DNA of 64,000 nucleotides from Cyclina sinensis (Eukaryota; Mollusca; Bivalvia; Venerida; Veneridae), in NCBI GenBank assembly GCA_012932295.1, contig JAAONU010000014.1, forward strand, positions 37,169,977 to 37,233,976, written 5' to 3'. The notes below the pieces were generated by a model, which had not been told where the DNA came from, ran no database searches, and saw nothing but the letters and a program-made list of their open reading frames with translations. A program made the position numbers and the translations under genes. Positions 12,497 to 25,500 of this stretch are shown here, in pieces (position 1 is the stretch's first letter; every line of letters starts with the position of its first letter).

Positions 12497-12773
12497 TATT
12501 TGAGTTTATTTATTATCAGTATCTGTTGCCCATATGACCAACGCCTCCCGCAGAGATTCATTATTTTATGCTGTGGTGGATAGTGCAAGATACAGAAAGC
12601 ATTCCATTCCAGAGACAACCCTGGTTCTTTTGCATGCTCAGTGTACACAACTGATACATGGGACCATAGTTTAACATCGCATCTGAAAGACAATTAGTAA
12701 TGTTAGTGGAGGAGTGGTGGATCGATCTCTGGACCCCTGGGTTACCAGTGCAATAAGTTACCATGGGACCACT
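12497..12773 (-). mobile_element. tRNA-derived SINE
   Basis: Minus-strand homologue of the SINE at 28810-29083. It shares GTGGTCCCATGGTAAC at the head, GAGATCGATCC as B box, ACTGAGCATGCAAAAGAACC and GGAATGCTTTCTGTATC in the body, and GATAATAAATAAACTCAAAT at the 3' end. Short open frames across it are artefacts. Confidence 0.75.
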
Positions 12774-13429
12774 GATCTGCTTAAATTTCTCAGGCTTTTA
12801 TAACGACCAAGTATTCAGGCACCTGTATTTATTAACGACCAATACCACATGACTGTAACATGCTGGAGTCAGTAATTACAAACAGATATTAACAGTTTTT
12901 TAAAATCATCATAAAATTTCTGCCGTTTGACATTGCTTGATATGTTCGGCAATTACATGCCAATGAATTTAAGTATTTTTTCACAACTTTCAGTTTATCT
13001 ACACAGCAATAAAAATATAATTGGCTATAAACATCACATGTGAGGTTGAATAAAAATGTTATTGAATGTATAACTTGGGCTTTAGTGAGGGGATGTCTTG
13101 ATAACAGCAGCTGCTGTTATATGCTTCTTTCTCCAAGGGTGTGTCTCTGCATACAAGGTTGTTTTATATGTTATGAAATGTTATTGATATTGTTATTCAG
13201 ATGGCATACCGTATGTAGCCTCACTGAACTGTAAACAGACACGAAAAGGATCAAAACATAATCTGCCTTTATGATTGCAAGTGATCATTTTCTACCTAAA
13301 ATATGATAAAAGTTAATTATGTTTTTACTTAATATCATTTGTTAAGACAGTTTTTTGGTTGGTTGTGACCTTGTCATGCAAGTTGTCTGAAAGATAATGT
13401 TGCCTAGTTACATGATTCCGACAAAATAC
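12774..13429. other. Non-coding, nothing recognised
   Basis: AT-rich spacer without recognisable features. Confidence 0.4.
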
Positions 13430-14230
13430 AGTGCCAGGAGGAACTTACATTTTCCGCTTTTTTGCTCGGACGAGGAAAAAGAAATATCCGCCGTGACATC
13501 AAGGAAAAAGATGGACGTCCTTGATGTCTTGACATCACGAAATATCTCGGCGATATTTGATGACCAGCGCAAAATAAATTAGGGTCATAACTCATCTGGA
13601 TTAGCTGAACATTTAATGGAACGACTATAATGAAACTGTGCATTTTACGTCTACCAATTATGTGACTTTTGGTAAAATTAAAACCAAATTTTAAATACAT
13701 TTGCTGTGTAGGTTTATTGTGTACTTTCATTGTTGAAATTTTGAAAATGCTTGTTATTATATAGCAAAATCGATAAATAATTTTTACCAAGCAGCTTGAC
13801 GATACACATGTCGCAGCAGGGTTTATGTTTTCTTTAAATAGAAAAGCAGTTTTAACACATCTCACTTGGAAACCAGTCAGTTTATTTTCTGAAAATATGG
13901 TCAGCTGTTTCGAAAAGCAATTGCTTTGAATTGTCATTCTTTGCGTTAACAAATAGGGGCATTGGTAAACAAATGCATCAGAATGACAGTTTTATACAAT
14001 TATTTGATATTTTTAAAGCGTAAAATTTGCCGAAATGCAATCAGGAACTATGCAAGCCTCCATATCAATAATTACCTGTGAAAAAGTTCGCGGAACCATT
14101 TAGCATCTGCCGCGATATTTGGTGACCCTGTCCGCGGCGGGGATCCTCGAAATGCGGTAGATTTGGTCATGTTTTTCGGAATTGGTAGTCCGCATTGACC
14201 TCGAGGAAAACAAGAGTTCCTCCTGGCATG
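13430..14230. mobile_element. Terminal-inverted-repeat element of about 0.8 kb, TA-flanked
   Basis: TGCCAGGAGGAACT at 13432-13445 has an exact inverted copy at 14215-14228. Outside it the ends read TA-CAG and TG-TA, suggesting a TA target duplication. Subterminal sequences are GC-richer than the surroundings and share GCGATATTTGRTGACC. A 182-codon open frame on the minus strand (13404-13952) crosses the left end and has no transposase motif, so I do not call it a gene. Confidence 0.65.
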
Positions 14231-14515
14231 TATGATTCCTGTTAAATAGTTATTTCTACTGTACAGAATAAAGGAACTAAGAATTTTTTCCCTGTGTTTC
14301 GATTATCTCTGCTAGATTTTTCTTCAGGAATGACAAGTCACTTTGTTAGTTTAATGGTGTGACCTTTGATTTGATGAAAAAGGAAAAAGCAATCTATAGC
14401 ATGGTAAGCAGGCTAAACGGTAATGCCTACAAAGAAGGAAAGTGCAGAGTAGTAGTATCTATAACAAGGACAATATCTTAAAAGTAACAATTCAAGCATT
14501 TAGTGCAAAACCCCT
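14231..14515. other. Non-coding, nothing recognised
   Basis: Short spacer before the minisatellite. Confidence 0.4.
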
Positions 14516-15027
14516 TCTGATTTCAGTTTCAAGGGTATAGTGTGAAACTATTGTATTCTGTTCTGATCTCAGTTTCAAGAGTTTAATGCAGAACTATTGT
14601 ATCCTGTTATGATTTCCATTTCAACGGTTTGGTGCAGAACTGTTGCATCCTGTTCTGATTTCCGTTTTAAGGGTTTGGTGCAGAACTATTGGATCCTGTT
14701 CTGTTTGCTGTTTCAAGGGTTCGGTGCAGAACTGCTGTATCCTGTTCTGATTTCCATTTCAAGGGTTCAGTGCAAAACTATTGTATCCTGTTCCTATTTC
14801 GGTTTCAAGGGTTTGGTGCGGAATTATTGTATCCTGTTGTGATGTTGGTTTCAAGGGTTCAGTGCAAAACTATTGTATCCTGTTCCTATTTCGGTTTCAA
14901 GGGTTTGGTGCAGAATTATTGTATCCTGTTGTGATGTTGGTTTCAAGGGTTCAGTGCAGAACTATTGTATCCTGTTTTGGTTTCAGAAGTTAAGTCAAAA
15001 TCTGTTGTATCCCAATCTGATTTCAGG
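14516..15027 (+). repeat. 46-base minisatellite with 92-base higher order
   Basis: About eleven copies of a unit containing TTTCAAGGGTTTGGTGCAG and AACTATTGTATCCTGTT. The 46-base units differ in pairs, giving a 92-base second-order period. Overlapping short open frames starting every 92 bases (14597, 14689, 14781, 14873) are a consequence of the repeat, not genes. Confidence 0.85.
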
Positions 15028-15593
15028 TGTAGTTCTAGTGTTTTACATCGACAGATCAGATTGTATTTCCTTGTAGGAAATGCATCTTTTTACATAGCAT
15101 AATGTTATCAATGTTTATGCATAGAGGGCTGACAGACCTGAGCAAAATCTGTCTCCCCTATATCAAATAAAGTAGCTCTTGATGCACACTTAATTAAAAT
15201 GGTTGGTAAAAAAAATGATCTAAAAAACAAAAACACTATCTTTATTATGGCTGCTTTTCTTAATTCCATTAATTCCCTTAACTGCTTGTCTTTGATGATA
15301 TCTTGTTTATGTTTTAGAAAAAAATATGAAATGCATTATTTACTGTTAGTTCAAGAGCATCTTTCTAGGAACAATTGTTAATTGTTTCTCCTTGAGTTTG
15401 TACTTATAATCAAGGGTTTGTAGCTGCACTAAATGTTCGTCCTATTTAAGATGACAAAGTTCTGTCAGTAGTGGAGCAATGTCAGTTGAGGATCTGAAAC
15501 TGATAAGGACCTCTGGATTTGCATCTACAGAAAAGATCAGTAACCATTATTTGTTCCTACAGTTATGCACTAGTCCTTGTATATATATTTTTT
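15028..15593. other. Non-coding, nothing recognised
   Basis: AT-rich spacer; no structure noted. Confidence 0.4.
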
Positions 15594-16417
15594 TAGCTCA
15601 CCTGAGCTTTTGCTCAGGGTCAGCTGTTGTGATCACCCTGTGTCCAGCGTCTGCCGTCTGTCGTCAACATTTTACTTTAAATGACATTTCCTCTTAAACA
15701 ACAAAGCTATTTTTAACCAAACTTTACAGAAATGTTCCTTATATTGCCCTCTTCTAAAATTACTCAAACTGTTCTGCTCCATTGCACATAAGGGCTGCAA
15801 AAGCTAAAAATAGAAAAAAATTCAAACAACATCTCCTCCTGAACGGCTGGGTGATTTTCCACCAATTTCACAGAAATGTTCCTTACATGGCCCTCTATTA
15901 AAATTGCTAAAATGGTTCTGCTCCAATGAACAAAATGGCCACCAGAGCTAAAAATAGATTTTTGTCAAAATTTTGGCTTCAAATGACATCTCCTCCAAAA
16001 CCATATGGCCATTTTAAACCAAATTTCGCAGAAATGTTCCTTATATTGCCCTTTTCTAAAATTGCTCAAACCGTTTCACTCCATTGCACATAAGGGCTGC
16101 AAAAGCTAAAAATAGAAAAGAATAAGCATCTCCTCCTCAATGGCAAGGTAATTTTCCATCAAATTTCAAGGAAATGTTCCCTAAATACCCCTGCATTAAA
16201 ATTGCTAAAGCAGTTCTCAGCTCCATTGAACGAAATGGTCACTGGAGCTAAAAATAGGTTTTCTTCAATATATGGCTTCAAATGACATCTCCTCACAAGC
16301 TGTTATCACGAAATTGCCTCTGGCCCATGGATTTTTTTTGTATAAAATATGAGATCTTATGGTAGACCCTCAAGCAAAGTACTCAGGTGAGAGTCAAGAG
16401 CCAACAAAGCCCTCTTG
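15594..16417 (+). mobile_element. Short relative of the AGCTCACCTGAGC element (family B2)
   Basis: Head TAGCTCACCTGAGC forms the perfect hairpin CCTGAGCTTTTGCTCAGG, followed by a degenerate GTCC/GTCTGCCGTC tract. The body has four diverged monomers, with GAAATGTTCC at 15729, 15873, 16031 and 16171 (spacing 140-158). It ends CTCAGGTGAGAG...AAAGCCCTCTTG and a T run. Same head and tail logic as family B but a different body. Confidence 0.7.
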
Positions 16418-16435
16418 TTTTTTTTTAATGGGGTT

Positions 16436-16450
16436 GGGGGGGGGGGGGGG
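16436..16450 (+). repeat. Poly-G run
   Basis: Fifteen G residues in a row, preceded by GGGGTT and followed by GTGG, AAGGGG. A candidate G-quadruplex and a likely length-variable site. Confidence 0.6.
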
Positions 16451-16459
16451 AGTGGAAAG

Positions 16460-19400
16460 GGGAAACAGAGGGACATCCTCAGGGAAGTAAGATAAACAGC
16501 AAATCTGGTGGTCTAATTTCCACCCTTGGAGCAATTTAGTGTGGATTGGTCTTGCTCAAAGGAAAACTCTCACAGGAACTAAATCCAGGCTTTAAATGTC
16601 AAGATGGTTAGGTCAGACTGTGTTTGTCAAAATCCTGCCTGTTTTGAATCTCCTGCAGTCTAAAGTCCCCTATATATATAGGTGCATGAAAGGACACATC
16701 CACTTTTGAGAAGTCATGTAATCATGTAATCATTTCCTGTTACTCTAAAAATAGGAATAGATAGGTTGTTACGAAAAATTAAAATATGATTATTTGCCGG
16801 GATTATTTGTTGCCTTGACATTTGATACAGTCTATATAAACATAATGATTTACTAAATAACTTTGTTTTTGTAATACCAGGATGACAGCTATCTTATAGA
16901 TAAGAAAGTTTTATTTATTGAAACACACACAAAAAATCTCCCAGAATTCCTTTGCAGCTGCAGGAAGTTGTTTGTTTGCTTGATTGTAATTCGAAAATGA
17001 ATATTTATGCTGACTTGCCAGTTGGTACGGAGAACAGAAGTTAGGTGTTGAAAACTTTCATTAAATATCAGCATACTTTAAACCACCTTCAGAGAATGCT
17101 GGCAGACTGGGGGTCCCCAGGATTTTGAATTTACCATATATTTGTTTGTATTGAGTTGAGTGTATGTTTGCATTAGCTCTAATCATGTTTATAATACAGT
17201 TCCACACTGCAGATACAACTCAATGAAAAGATTAGTTACATTTGGAGCTGTGAAATGTTAGGAACAGTGGGTGGTATGTAGTAAAATCCCTCTTGAAAAG
17301 TGTCCTGTAAATCGAAGTTAACAACTTTTACTGAGCATCATTTGATAACTTTTCAGTGCATTTATAAAGAAATTCATGAGGTCTTGAAAGCAGCAACGAT
17401 TTCAGAAGCCTACAAGGATGGAATCTTGGTTGTTGAGTGTATTTTGTCAAGTGGGTAGTATTCTTTATCGGACTGATTTAGGACACCAGTCTTTAGTTAA
17501 AGACCCTATTATTCAGTGGTTAAATTTTCTATTGGGTGTTTTGTATAAAGAAAAATAAAGTTCTTATGACCAATCCTGGGAAAATCATTACACATTACAT
17601 AAAATTGATGTTAACTTAAATTTTATTTAAAGAGCTCTAATCAATTCAATTTAAGGCTTTAGAGACCGAGTAATGAATTTTCTTTTAGCTTAAGTGTCAA
17701 TTACAGTGAAATTTTCACCGTAAATTGCCATTACAGCTTCTGCAGTAAAATGAATCATTTGTTACAGAGTTGAAGATGAATAGCAATTCTTAAATTGCAG
17801 TAAATTTAACAGTAGTTCTAAACAGAAAAAGTTGTTTCAGTAATAATTCAGGTAGTTTTAGTGCCTTATTCATTCTGGAAAAAAAAGACAAACAAACTAG
17901 AACAACAGAAGTTCTTATATCCAGAAATTATCACACTTTTTTTTCAGCCCACAAAATTATTATGTTCAGAAATCAACAAACAAATAGTTCATCCCATTAA
18001 ATGTCAAAATGTTGTTCTGACACAATATTTTCTGTATGATCACGTTCTGAGCATATTTTAAGACATTTTAAGCGGTGCTTGAAAGAGCTTTTTTGTGCAG
18101 AATCAAGTTGGAATATTTGGGGATAAATCAGTGGTTAGGATGAGCTTATAATATTTCAGATATCTTTATTGGTCTCTACTGGACATTTTTACAGAGGCAT
18201 GTGATAAGCTGAAAGAAATTCTTAGATACCAAGTTTATATGTATCTTTGAGAAATTATCCCAACTGTTAGATTTCAGTGGCTAATAATTTCATATCACCT
18301 TAATATCCATTTATAACTAATTTATCAGATTTCACAGCAATGATTTATGATTATTTATTTCATATAAATTAATTTGGCATCAGGTGTTGTGTGAAGTGAA
18401 GCCCTGGCAGGTGGCACGCTAACACTTTGACATGAGGTCATCAATACCTTGCTGATAAGCCATTCTGGCTTGTGCAGAATGTTTTCCACCTTCAGTATGT
18501 TATCCGAAATGGCAGACATGCATCTAATGTAAGGAGAAATAAATGATTAATATGAAATATTTGTAAATATCTCAATTGCTGTGGCTTTACATAAAGTGAG
18601 ATAGATACATCTGCAAGGGAGATTGTACAGGTGATAGGCAAAATGTTGTTGCAATGTTTTGGGAATGTGCAAAAACTCTGAACCATTAGTCAGTTTCGTA
18701 ATCCAGGTTGCACAGAATAGTCCTGAAAATGGATTACATGCTTACATATCAAAGAGTTTTTGTGAGAGAGGCTGAGGATTGAGAAATGTGATCTATTTTC
18801 AATATCTGAGCTGTGTTCATGTGTAACAGAACATGTATTTCTTTTAATATTTAGACTTAACAGAAACAGTCAATATCTTGGGAGGTCTTAGATTGGGCTC
18901 CATCTCTTAGTTATAATTTTAATTTGTGGAGGACAGTGGTCATGGTGACACTAGAAAACTAGACTGCTGATCTAGAAGTGGCTGGTTTAAATGCTACCAC
19001 AAGAATCCTGTGACTTTCAGCATTTCACTCTTTCAGTGCATTTACTGAGCAGTCATTGGGCAATTTTACAGTTTAAATCAAGTAGGCAAATTTAACCTTG
19101 ATATTAATTGTTTGTGAATTCCTGAAGTGGGTGCTTTTAGAAGCAGTTTAACTTGTAACATGACTTTTGACATTGTTAATTATATCATGGAAATAAAAAA
19201 GAAAGAAAAAACATGACCCCTGTAATTGGTTTATCTTTGTCTCCAAGGGTTGTTGAAGGATGGTATAAATTAACTTTTTAACAACACTTCCAGCCAGAAC
19301 ATTTTTGAAGAGCATTTGCAAAACTGGTGTAGCTTTGTTGAAGCATTTGATTGAGATACAACAGTTTGGCAGATTCAACTTTGGAAACAGTTTGTGTGAA

Positions 19401-22130
19401 AAAGTTACAGTAGAACTTCTTGAAAATGATATAGACCAGATTAATTGAGGAAGGAAATGAATATATACAGAGAATTGATACAGGCTGGAGCATATGTGTT
19501 TTGTCAAGTTACCTCACATGTTGAAGAGGTTAGAATCAGTGTCAACTTCTGTAAATCATGATTAAGTAATGATAAATGTACTTATGATATTCAGATATTA
19601 TAGAGATTTTCAGATATTAAATATCACAGAGGAGGTCATATAGTTTAAATATTGAGGAAAAATAAGAAAATTGACACACAAGCAGTAATTGTCTGGTGCT
19701 TTTGCTCTTTTTAATTAAGCTAAACATTTATAACATTAAGTTGTAATAGGCACTTTAGCTATTTTTAGATTACAAAAACAGAGAGAAAATTACAACATCA
19801 TGTTTACTGAGTTACATTTGTGACTGTACAGATGAATCTCCAGCCAAGACATCAACAGTCACAACAAACAGTTACCCAGATTTATTGAATGGTATATTCT
19901 AGGAAGAAGTAAAGACTTCACAGTGGAGCTGAAAGACATACAGGTGTTGATTATAAGTTCTGGTAAAACCAGAACTAATTAGTACTTTATACTCACACAA
20001 ATCACTGATTAAAAGATAAAGTGTACCTTTGTTTCTGTACAGTGACTGAGAAAAAAGCTCTCAGTGTCAGGCCACATATATCAAAACTGTAGGCAGTAAT
20101 TCAAGTAAGTCATGTATGTCCTTTGATGTTTTGATCAGCATGGTAGGGTGTACACCCAGGCTTGGCAGTGGTCCCTGCTGGATACTACTTCAGACTCTCT
20201 TTGAATACCTGTAGGATACCTACTTAGCAGGCAGGTTTCTTACATACACCTGGCTTTTCCTAAGTAGTTATTTGTTCTTTGATCATTTAGAATGAAGTTT
20301 TTAATTATTTGACAGCTTATTTATCAAAGTCCTTTCAGTGCTTTGATTGAACAATTGATAATTGAGGTGCCCCAAGATCAGATTGAAAATTACAAATTGG
20401 ACAACAGAGAATTCCTGCTAGACAGATGAGAAAACATCTTTTTAATATGACAAAAAGTTCCGATTGAATAGCTTTTAGAAATGACTACTTTTTAACTTGA
20501 AGAATATATTGGCAGATTTACAATGTCAATTTTATCAGCATAAAAAGCTAGGCTATTTTTATTTTTTTGCATTCTGTGTCTTAGACAACCTGACTGGCAG
20601 CATTTTTGTAACATTTTGCACAAAGAAGAGACACATCCACAATTAGATATTTTTGCTCTTAGTCCGATATCAGAAGTTACTACAGAGTTATCAGTAGAGG
20701 TTATATTCTGAGAAAACAACTCTCAGTTTAATTTGACAGAAATTGTCCAAAAACTAAATATTTATAACCAAAATACACAGGTTAATTAGGTCTCATTTTT
20801 TCTTAGGAATGAAATAAATAAGATTGTTACATCCTTAATGTCTTAATTAGATAACATACATTTGCCAGGACAGAAGTCAGCTGGATAATATCTGATAGTA
20901 ATTCTTAAATAGCAGCAAAAGTTTTGGTATGGGGAAACATGCCAGGGATGGTGAGGGGATGGGGGAGGCTTCAAATTAAGAAAGATGTGGCATGTGCATT
21001 TGCGGTGACATGATCCCTTTTGGGTGATTTGATTAACTGGGATATTGTATTTGATGTATCTACTCACTTTAAAAATAGAAATTTAACATTATTGTTACAG
21101 TGATGTTTTTTTAGCAGAATTATAATGTTTAAAAAAAAGAGCAAAAACTTTTTTATCATATTAAGAAAAACAACATAAACTCTGCAGTTTGAACAAATAC
21201 TAGGTAATCATTTGTAGGACTATCATAGAAGGAATTCCTAGGGGGTTGGAAAGTTCAGAAGATGAGATAAAGATCAGAATTTTTTGTTTGCAAATAGACG
21301 CATGTTTATATATACATAGTGGATATATCATCGTTAGGTACCAGTCACCCGTTATCATGTCTGTGTGATAATAATGATATTCATGTTGTGTCATATCTCG
21401 CTGGTGGTATTTTCCCAGAAAATTTTGTCAGGCGAAGCAAAAACTGGAACATTGCTTCATAGATATATTCCATTCTTCAAACGTTTAAAGAATTAGTGTT
21501 CTGCACTCTCAAGTCTGGTAGATCCTTTGCTTAGCAAACAGTAAAAGTGAAGCTGGAATTCTGATCCACTATCAAAGTAAAGTTAGAGCTAATTTTGTAT
21601 TCTTTAATCAGCAGACTCAGTTGGTTTATTTCAGAAAAGAAAAGTGTTCTTGATGTTTGTTTTTGTTACTACGGAAACTTATTATTTGCTATGTAAATGG
21701 GGTACGCTATAACAGTCATTACCACTTTGCCTTATTATGAAGTGATTTATGAAAAATATACGTTATACTCATGTGTATTCTGTTAAGCTTATGAATGCGA
21801 ATGGTCCTGTAAAAGTTTTTTGAATATCGCTTTGGAGTCTGTGACCAATCTCTTTAACTGGAAAAAATATAAATAATCATTCTTAAAAACAAACAGGTCT
21901 TAAAAATGTTGACAGTAAATGAGATGGTATGAATGATATTATTGGTCATTTTTGATTAAGTGCTTATAGTTCGCAGATAGTTCATGCCATTTTTTTAAAG
22001 GTACATGATTAATAGCAGAAAGTCATGTAAATTTCTTCAGTCTAAAGTTAAATCATGTATAGATTTAGAAATGACCTTGCTTAATGACTAGTCTCAGACC
22101 AAGGTTCATGAACTTTGAGTAGTTTATCCA
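16460..22130. other. Non-coding, probable FREM intron
   Basis: 5.7 kb without an exon I can support. A degenerate tRNA-like segment near 18930-19000 (GTGGTCATGGTGACAC and GGCTGGTTTAAATGC) may be an old SINE. No CSPG-repeat coding exon was found. Confidence 0.45.
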
Positions 22131-22135
22131 ACTCC

Positions 22136-22230
22136 TCTATAGTTCAAGAGCAATGATAAATGGATCCTCGTTAGTTCGATAGCAATGATAAATGGCTGCT
22201 CTTTAGTTCAAGAGCAATTACAAATGGATA
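22136..22230 (+). repeat. 32-base tandem repeat, three copies
   Basis: AGTTC-AGAGCAATGATAAATGG-type units begin at 22141, 22173 and 22205. Confidence 0.65.
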
Positions 22231-22436
22231 AATTTTAAGATCTAATCATGATTTTAATAAGTAAGCTATCAAACAAGATTGAAAGTTGATAAATTTTCAG
22301 TTGTTTTGAAAGTTTATGATCTCTTTATCTAAATTTTGCAGGTGTATTATAAGAAAAGAACATTACTTATAGGCATTATAAGGACATCTGTAGAAAAGGT
22401 AGCTTGTATTGACAGTTGGTCATTTTCTATTTTTAG

Positions 22437-22583
22437 GTGGGAACACTTTAGAGAATCAGCCATTCCATCTGAACTGGGGATGGATCTCTTTCAAGACAAG
22501 CAAGCTTACAGTCAATGAAACCCAGGAGGAACTCCAGATCACACTGAAACGGCGGGGCTTTCTAGCAGAAACTGCTTTTGTCA
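22437..22583 (+). CDS. FREM2: FREM exon 1 of window: start of Calx-beta domain 1
   Basis: Acceptor TTTTTAG and donor GTAAGT, phase 1 at both ends, 49 codons. It encodes the entry into the first Calx-beta domain, with the typical W-[IV]-x-F...Y/L-x-V-N-E pattern ([13 protein letters not shown]) and the following strand [15 protein letters not shown]. In vertebrate FRAS1 and FREM2 this follows directly on the last CSPG repeat, so the previous exon should encode that repeat; none is visible in the 22 kb upstream. Confidence 0.9.
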
Positions 22584-25500
22584 GTAAGTAGAAAACATGG
22601 ACATCAGTGCAGCTTAAATCATCTTGCCAGCATAGACTTCAGGACAGCTAATCGCCTTGCAAGTTTTCAATATTAAATCCCTCAACACTGAAATGCACCT
22701 TACTCTGAAAAACTAGAACATATTAAAAGGCGAGAACAGAGTTGAAACCATGTATTGAAGAGTACTATAACTGAGATGCATATATAAAAATTTCACTGGT
22801 ACCCAGGCTACTTAGAAAGATTTTGACAAAAATGTAAAATCCTTAACATTTCTGATAGTAAATGGAAAGGTCATTCTTCAGTTTTGACTTTCTCATCAAA
22901 AGGAGATTGCCATTAAAAACACAAACATGTAACAGTTTTGTTGCAGAAATAGGTCTAATAACTAATAATTTGGCGTTATTTTATTCTTCAGCAACAAATG
23001 TCTTTGTACTGTGTTTCATGTCACTCAGGGTGTGAAATTGTGTTCTTTTCTCTATCATAAAATGTTATCCAGCAAATTAAGAAGTAATTGCTATATTTCA
23101 TATTGATTCTACGCTGTACTAAATACCTTTGATAAAGAATGTTAATGAATTATATAGCGTATGAATGCTAATTGATTCTGCTGTTAATTAGCATTAACCT
23201 ATTTTACAGCCATCAATGTTACAGAGAGGACAGCCAGTATTGGTCGGGATGTGTCCAGACAGTTTGCCGAACAAGTACAGTTTAACCCAGGTATAACACT
23301 AAATCAGATAACATATCATTGGCTTGTTTCAATATAACTGGAAGGCTGAAACAAAATGCTTCTGTAAATTAGTATCTCCGCAGTTATGTTATTGTATGAA
23401 ATCGTGATCTCATGATCATACAGTCACAGTCAAGCACGTTGTTATACAAAATAAGGACATTGTAACTTTCTTCTGTCCTGTCTGTACTTTTAGCAGTGAA
23501 ATACTGCAAATAACTTTAAAAACTTACTCTGGTGATCATTGACTTTAAGAATCAAGTTTTGACAATATATGAAATGACTGAACAGGTAGCAAGAAATTGC
23601 AGAATCTTCTGTTCGCTCATGGAATGCTTGTCTTACCTTTTACTGTTACAGCATTTTTAGCCATTAAATGACATAGGCATTCTTGAATTTGCTTTTAGAG
23701 AAGCTGTAAGAATCTTTTTGGTACAGGATCCTTTGGGGTACAGGATCCTTTGGGGTACAAGATGCTTTGCATATTAACATTGAAGATGTTGACCTTTTAA
23801 GCTGTCAAAGTCTGTGTCTTTAGGCCTCAGTTAAATCCCAAGAAAAGATATTTTCCTGAAAATCAGAGTGAATAGAATTCACTGCCAGTTGATATGTGCA
23901 CATGTTACTGCCCTCTGTAGAATAGATAATATGTAGGGCTGTATGAAAATTGGGTTAGCTTGTAACAGAATAGAGATGCTACAACAATGCGATATCCTGT
24001 TAATACTAACTGCTACAGCTAAATTTAAAAAAATTAGTCTTCTGAAGCCTAGATTTGATTTCTGAGCAGTACCACATGAACCCATCATGGAAACGGTGGG
24101 AAATGAAACATATACAGCAGGAAGAAAATTATCATGCTGAAGCCTTTGAATAATTTTTAATCAGTACAACTTAAACCTATTTGAGAAACTGAATAAATTT
24201 TATAATTTTTTATTTCATTGAAATTAGAAGTTCGCTTACGATTCTGCATTCTTGTGAAGTAACCACAAGCTAAGCTTGAAGATTAATAACAGGCATTTTT
24301 TCTTGAAAGTTGCTGTAAAGTTAGTTGAAACTTCATCAGGAAGATAAATACTTTATCATTTTTTACCATTCCCAGGTCAGACAGAGAAGGTATGGAGACT
24401 GCCATTGAGAGATGATGACATATATGAGGTTGAAGAGACACTTATTCTCCAGATGACTGATCCAGTTTCTGCTGTCCTTGAATATCCTGATGTTACCATG
24501 GTCACAATTGTGGACCCTGAAGATGGTATGACTTTAGCTTATATTTTCTGTGTAATAGTTCTGCTAAAAGATGAGAAAAAAAATGCAAACCATTTCTTTT
24601 TAAAAATTGATTGGGCTTCAATATAAAATTATCCATATTATATAATTTGTTGACTAAATTACTTCATGATTTTAGGTTTTAAAAAAACTCCATAGATTAA
24701 AGGTAAAGGTAATTTTATAGTCAAATATGGGAAACAAAGTTTACTGCTTGCAAACTGTTCAGACATGTTCCTCACTTGCAAGGGTGTTTGGGGGGCTCAA
24801 TTTTTAATATCAAATATTCAGGTTGAATAATTGCAGAGAAAGGCTAATATTTGACATGATTATGTAATTCTTTTCTTTGATAAGTGTGTTATATCATGCA
24901 TTGTTTTAAATTGTACAGAATCCACGGTGTTCTTTCCGGAACTGTTATACACAGTGGAAGAGAAGGTTGCCCAGCTGGAAGTTCCAATTTTTAGAACCGG
25001 CGATCTTTCTGATGAACTCCTGGTAATATGTTACACTGCTGAAGGTAATTACTGTCTAACAAGTATGAACTTGTCAGTTTTAGTTAAAAAGATATAGGTT
25101 TCTTATTTAAGAATAATGACATGTTCACTTACCTGCAAGTGTCTTGTAGTGATGTTACTTATAATTTGTTTAATTTCGAAGAATGTCAAGTTAGTTTTTT
25201 ACTTGTTTAGTCTCGGAGTAGGTCTCTGGGATAAAGCAGGAAAAACTAGGTCAGTAGGTCAAATAGGTAATGAATATATAACAAGATCAAATGGAGGATA
25301 TGGGATAAGCATTTTTGAAATTTAAATCACTAAAAACCATTTGTATGGAAATTTGTAAATTAAAGAGAAATTGACATTGAGGTCAGGTTGATATTCGTCT
25401 TGATTCAGATTATTATGATTTAGAAAGCCAGATAATTTATCTTCTTTTTTCTTAAAAGTCAAGGTCATCCTGATTATTCCAAAATTGTATGCACCTGCAC

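Noticed and set aside
13404..13952. 182-codon minus-strand open frame as a gene
   Set aside because: No domain, no transposase signature, and it crosses the end of a TIR element; likely chance in a locally stop-poor segment.
14597..15076. Four overlapping 67-81-codon frames, possibly a repeat protein or a CRISPR-like array
   Set aside because: They are offset by 92 bases in a minisatellite with no spacers of unique sequence; neither protein coding nor CRISPR is supported.
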